From Streptomyces sp. R41 (GTDB lineage: Bacteria > Actinomycetota > Actinomycetes > Streptomycetales > Streptomycetaceae), in assembly GCF_041053055.1 (NCBI RefSeq), contig NZ_CP163443.1, positions 10,337,001 to 10,401,000 on the forward strand: a stretch of 64,000 nucleotides of DNA. The letters are read 5' to 3'. A program made the translations under genes and the position numbers. The first letter of the stretch is position 1. Each line of letters starts with the position of its first letter. The notes below the pieces were generated by a model that saw nothing but the letters and a program-made list of their open reading frames with translations, searched no databases and was not told the origin of the DNA. Below are positions 61,246-64,000 of the stretch, in pieces.

Positions 61246-61555
61246 GCGCTGGCCGCATCCGGCCTGCCGTCCGCCGAGGACTTCCCGGTGTTCCGCTGCT
61301 CGGGCGCCCGCCGACTCGGGCCCGCTGCTCGGCGCGAGTCATGCCGGGGACGAGGGCCCGTTCGGCGTCTGGGAGGACGAGCCGGAGGAGGCAGACCGGG
61401 GTGGGACCGTCGCGGACCTGTCCTCCCGCCCCCGGGAGTGGGCCGCCCGCGCCTCAAGCGGCTGGCAGAAGCGGGGTCTTGGGGCCGCCTCGGCTGGGCA
61501 GCCTTGAGGAGCGTGCCGCTCGCCGTCTACATCCCCGTGGCGGCGAGGGGCCGTT
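61246..61555. other. Interval without a recognisable gene
   Basis: Low-complexity, very GC-rich sequence on both strands; no family motif. It separates transposon debris from the conserved small-protein cluster. Confidence 0.4.
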
Positions 61556-61711
61556 TCAGCCCTTCCTGACGTCCTTGAGGTAGGCCCGGACCAGCTCCTG
61601 GCCGTCGGGGCACCGGCCTGATCCCCTCGCGCACTCCCGGCATAGCCGTATGTGTTCCAGGTATGCGTCGTAGCTGCCCTGGGCAGCGGGCCTGATGAAA
61701 GTGTCCTGCAT
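61556..61711 (-). CDS. Small Cys-rich protein, 51 residues
   Basis: ATG 61711 follows GGGGAGG seven bases upstream; TGA at 61556-61558. The sequence includes YDAYLEHIRLCRECARG and GRCPDGQELVRAYLKDVRK, with three cysteines (CxxC then C) as in a small metal-binding protein. Such short proteins occur beside ATPase/DUF397/XRE clusters in Streptomyces. Function unknown. It is shorter than usual gene-calling limits. Confidence 0.75.
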   Translation of the reverse strand: MQDTFIRPAAQGSYDAYLEHIRLCRECARGSGRCPDGQELVRAYLKDVRKG

Positions 61712-61774
61712 CCGGTGCCTCCCCGCGCCCGTCGGCGCACTCCTTGTTGACCGATTGTCAGCGCAACACCCTCT

Positions 61775-62416
61775 TCACCAAGAACGCGTGCCTTCCTCTG
61801 CGGCGGTCGGGTCACGTGCGAGGCAGGTCGGCAGCATGGCCCAGACGGTCTTGCCCGCGGGAACGGTCCTGCCCGCTCGGTAGCGCCAGGTCCAGCCCCA
61901 GTGTTCGGACAGAGCGTCGACGATGCGCAGGCCCCGGCCGTGCTCGTCCAAGAGGTCGCTCGTGCGCGGGTATACGGGTGGGCTGTCGCTTGAGTCCGTG
62001 ACGGCGCACACCAGGTGGGACGGTCGCTGGGTGAGCTTCAGCCACACCTCGGCCTCGCCGTCCGGGGCGTGCTCCATGGCGTGCACCACGGCGTTGGCGG
62101 CCAGTTCGGCGACGACGGCGAGGGCGTCGGCGCTGCAGTGGTCCAACGCCCAGTTGCCCAGGGTGCGATGGGTGAAGTCACGCGCCTGGGGGCACGCCTG
62201 TGTGGTGCCGATGAGGCGCAGTACGGCGGTCCTGGATGAGCCGGGCGAAGGCCCCTGGCGCGTGAACTCTCGAGGATTCGAGGCGCTGGAGAGGGCTCCG
62301 CGATCGAGGGCGTCGGGCGGCGCGGACCGCTCTGGCAGTGGCGCAGCCGCGCTGGGAAGCCGGGGCGCTTGGTGCACAGGTAACGACACAGCGTCTCCCT
62401 GATGGGACGTCAGCAT
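61775..62416 (-). CDS. RsbW-like ATP-binding protein (anti-sigma factor type)
   Basis: A 213-residue protein whose C-terminal 140 residues form a GHKL ATPase domain: ADALAVVAELAANAVVHAME (N box) and HGRGLRIVDALSEHWGWTWR (G box). The N-terminal 60 residues look disordered. ATG 62416 is used; GTG 62428 is possible. It is of the Streptomyces anti-sigma-like ATPase group found next to XRE/DUF397 genes. Binding partner unknown. Confidence 0.85.
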   Translation of the reverse strand: MLTSHQGDAVSLPVHQAPRLPSAAAPLPERSAPPDALDRGALSSASNPREFTRQGPSPGSSRTAVLRLIGTTQACPQARDFTHRTLGNWALDHCSADALAVVAELAANAVVHAMEHAPDGEAEVWLKLTQRPSHLVCAVTDSSDSPPVYPRTSDLLDEHGRGLRIVDALSEHWGWTWRYRAGRTVPAGKTVWAMLPTCLARDPTAAEEGTRSW

Positions 62417-62588
62417 GCGCCAACACACGGGTTGGCGTCACGGGCTATTATCCACAACCGAAGGCGCCGTCGTGCAATTTCACGGGAAATTGTGCGTATG
62501 GGTGCCGAAGGCACGCGGCACGCGGTGTGATCCGACCCAGTAGGTGGCGAGGTTGCAGGCGTGGCGGAACGTGAGCAAGGAGAGTGCG

Positions 62589-62819
62589 GTGCCATCAGTT
62601 CCGAACGGAGTGCGGGCGAGTTCACTGGGCGTCCGCTGGATCAAGAGCCGGCACAGCAATGCCGAAGGCAACTGCGTCGAGGTGGCCGCCCTGGGCGAGG
62701 AGGGTATCGCGATGCGCAACTCCCGGGACCCCGACGGCCCGGCCCTCATCTACACGCCGGCCGAAGTTGCCGCCTTCCTGGCCGGTGCGAAGGACGGAGA
62801 GTTCGACCACCTGCTGTGA
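62589..62819 (+). CDS. DUF397 domain protein
   Basis: A 76-residue protein with VRWIKSRHSNAEGNCVEVAA, MRNSRDPDGPALIYTPAEVA and the ending FLAGAKDGEFDHLL, all DUF397 hallmarks. GTG 62589 has AAGGAG six to eleven bases upstream; GTG 62571 is an alternative. DUF397 proteins pair with XRE-DUF5753 regulators as in the BldB/WhiJ-type systems of Streptomyces; here the XRE gene follows 98 bases later. Confidence 0.9.
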   Translation: MPSVPNGVRASSLGVRWIKSRHSNAEGNCVEVAALGEEGIAMRNSRDPDGPALIYTPAEVAAFLAGAKDGEFDHLL

Positions 62820-62917
62820 AGCGGAGCCGGTCGTCCCCACTTCTGTGGAGGCCTGCAGAAGGAGAGAGCGGGATGCGACAATGCGGTCTGTCGTCTGCCG
62901 GTCTATGGGGAGTCAGG

Positions 62918-63838
62918 ATGTCCGCCGAGTCACCTCTTATCTCCCGTCTCGAACCGTATCTGAACCGGACCGAGCCCGCTCCGACCTTGCTGAAGATGCT
63001 GGTCGGTGTCCAGCTGACGGGCATCCGCGAGGACCTTGGTCTCTCCCAGGACCAGGCAGCGCGAGCCGTGGGATTCAGTCCGGCGAAGCTGTCGCGCATC
63101 GAGGCGGGCAAGGGTCGCCGACCCCCCACGGAAGCCGACGTCCGCGCGCTGCTGGAGCTGTACAAGGCCGACGACTACGAGGCGCAGGTGCTGCTGCAAC
63201 TGCTGCGGCGCGCCGGCGAGCCGGGATGGTGGCAGCGCTACGACAAGCGCCTGATGCCCGAGTGGTTCGATCGGCTGGTCGGCCTGCAGGAGGCGGCCGT
63301 CGCCATCCGTACCTTCGAAATCCAGTACGTTCCGGGCCTGTTGCAGGCTCCGGCCTACACCCGGGCGGTCGTGGAACGGGGTCTGCCGACGGCACCGGCC
63401 CGCGAAGTGCAGCGCCGCGTCGAGCTGCGCATGCGCCGCCGGGAGCTGCTGCAGCGCGCGGATGCCCCGAAACTGTGGGCGATCATCGACGAGTCCGTCC
63501 TGCTACGCGTCCTGGGCAGTCGGGAGGTGATGCGCGAGCAGCTCCAGTACCTCGTCGATATGGCTCAGCGCCCCCATGTGACCGTGCAGATCGTGCCCCT
63601 GGACGTGACGAACGCCTCCGCACCCGCCATCCCCGTCACATACCTGCGCTTCGGCGGCGTCGATCTGCCCGACATCGTGTACCTGGAGCACATCAAGAGT
63701 GCCGCGTTCCTGGAAGACCGCGACGAGACCGAGGAGTACCGGCTGGTCCTGGACCGGCTGGGTGACGAGGCGCTCAACCCGCGCGAGTCCCTGGTGCGGC
63801 TGCGCGACACCATGGAACAGCGTTACGCCGCTCCGTAA
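62918..63838 (+). CDS. XRE family regulator with DUF5753 domain
   Basis: A 306-residue WhiJ-like regulator. Helix-turn-helix at about 35-70 (LTGIREDLGLSQDQAARAVG, FSPAKLSRIEAGKG) and DUF5753 from about 100 to 285 (FEIQYVPGLLQAPAYTRAVV, HVTVQIVPLDVTNASAPAIP). ATG 62918 follows GGGGAG. In the WhiJ paradigm it would bind DNA and be antagonised by the DUF397 partner next to it. Confidence 0.92.
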   Translation: MSAESPLISRLEPYLNRTEPAPTLLKMLVGVQLTGIREDLGLSQDQAARAVGFSPAKLSRIEAGKGRRPPTEADVRALLELYKADDYEAQVLLQLLRRAGEPGWWQRYDKRLMPEWFDRLVGLQEAAVAIRTFEIQYVPGLLQAPAYTRAVVERGLPTAPAREVQRRVELRMRRRELLQRADAPKLWAIIDESVLLRVLGSREVMREQLQYLVDMAQRPHVTVQIVPLDVTNASAPAIPVTYLRFGGVDLPDIVYLEHIKSAAFLEDRDETEEYRLVLDRLGDEALNPRESLVRLRDTMEQRYAAP

Positions 63839-63882
63839 CCCGTCACCCGGCGAGCGCCTCGGACCCGGGGTACGGCCCCGCT

Positions 63883-64000
63883 CTAGTGGATGCGGCCCAC
63901 GCCGCCGAACTCGATCCACTCCTGGGTGAGCTGACGGGGAGCCACCTCACTGTCCGGCCGCCAGGTGGACACCTCCACCAGCCCCGGTTCGATGATGTCC
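63883..64000 (-). CDS. SAM-dependent methyltransferase, DUF574 type (3' end only)
   Basis: The last 38 codons lie in the window; the gene continues beyond 64000. They read IIEPGLVEVSTWRPDSEVAP then a tail ending GGVGRIH and TAG at 63883-63885. EPGLVxVSxWRPD is typical of the S-adenosyl methyltransferase family (DUF574) that often accompanies DUF397/XRE clusters. Confidence 0.75.
   Translation of the reverse strand, partial: DIIEPGLVEVSTWRPDSEVAPRQLTQEWIEFGGVGRIH

Noticed and set aside
1..64000. CRISPR arrays, tRNA or rRNA genes
   Set aside because: No regularly spaced repeats, no tRNA-like ends or rRNA-like conserved stretches were noticed by eye; a tRNA scan was not possible.

Overview
The window is high-GC actinobacterial DNA and almost certainly Streptomyces. 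The evidence is GC-rich third codon positions, GTG starts, GGAGG ribosome sites, twin-arginine secreted hydrolases, an ECF41 sigma module, DasR-type boxes at a chitinase, a DUF397/XRE/ATPase/methyltransferase cluster and a Streptomyces-like RpoA. The density of broken transposons, integrase pieces and truncated genes points to an accessory region such as a chromosome arm. No tRNA, rRNA or CRISPR array was seen.

Layout. 1-13 kb: sugar-uptake binding protein and divergent GH32 levanase sharing an operator; remnant of a transporter tail plus MarR; universal stress protein; a molybdo-oxidoreductase/flavin reductase/zinc protein operon; a GH18 chitinase with two DasR-like boxes; DUF899; a flavodoxin-like protein; a class A beta-lactamase-like hydrolase; a membrane protein. 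13-20 kb: cold shock protein, aldo/keto reductase, Tn3 scrap, then an ECF41 module (carboxymuconolactone decarboxylase, epimerase, sigma factor) whose two promoters both match the ECF41 consensus exactly; an Imm5-like protein; an SDR/Rrf2 divergent pair with palindromic operators.

20.9-28.4 kb: a compact aromatic-degradation operon. An AraC regulator is followed by a fused maleylacetate reductase/hydroxyquinol dioxygenase, a flavin phenol hydroxylase, both subunits of 3-oxoadipate CoA-transferase and the thiolase. Together they can take a resorcinol-like phenol through hydroxyquinol, maleylacetate and 3-oxoadipate to succinyl-CoA and acetyl-CoA. 28.5-36 kb: SRPBCC/ArsR module with twin operators, a lipoprotein hydrolase, a phosphotransferase, a TetR/permease pair and an NmrA-like protein.

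36-45 kb is IS-rich. A complete IS5-type element and a detached end of the same element flank an MMPL exporter with a two-component system. IS481-type remnants in direct orientation flank a flavin monooxygenase/P450 pair. 45-51 kb holds two tiny genes, a near-intact rpoA outside any ribosomal-protein operon, and a 5'-truncated Tn3 transposase. 50.5-55.4 kb: F420-type reductase, inositol-phosphatase-like protein, LysR; Tet(X)-like monooxygenase and TetR with paired operators. 55.4-61.3 kb is mostly a gene graveyard (integrase, Tn3, amidohydrolase, IS5, ATPase and IS1182 scraps) with a class F sortase/surface-protein pair and an HD/GlxA pair in it. 61.5-64 kb is a typical Streptomyces DUF397/XRE cluster.

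The least ordinary items are the extra rpoA, the maleylacetate reductase/dioxygenase fusion, the self-consistent ECF41 regulon, and the repeat-flanked IS-bounded modules.
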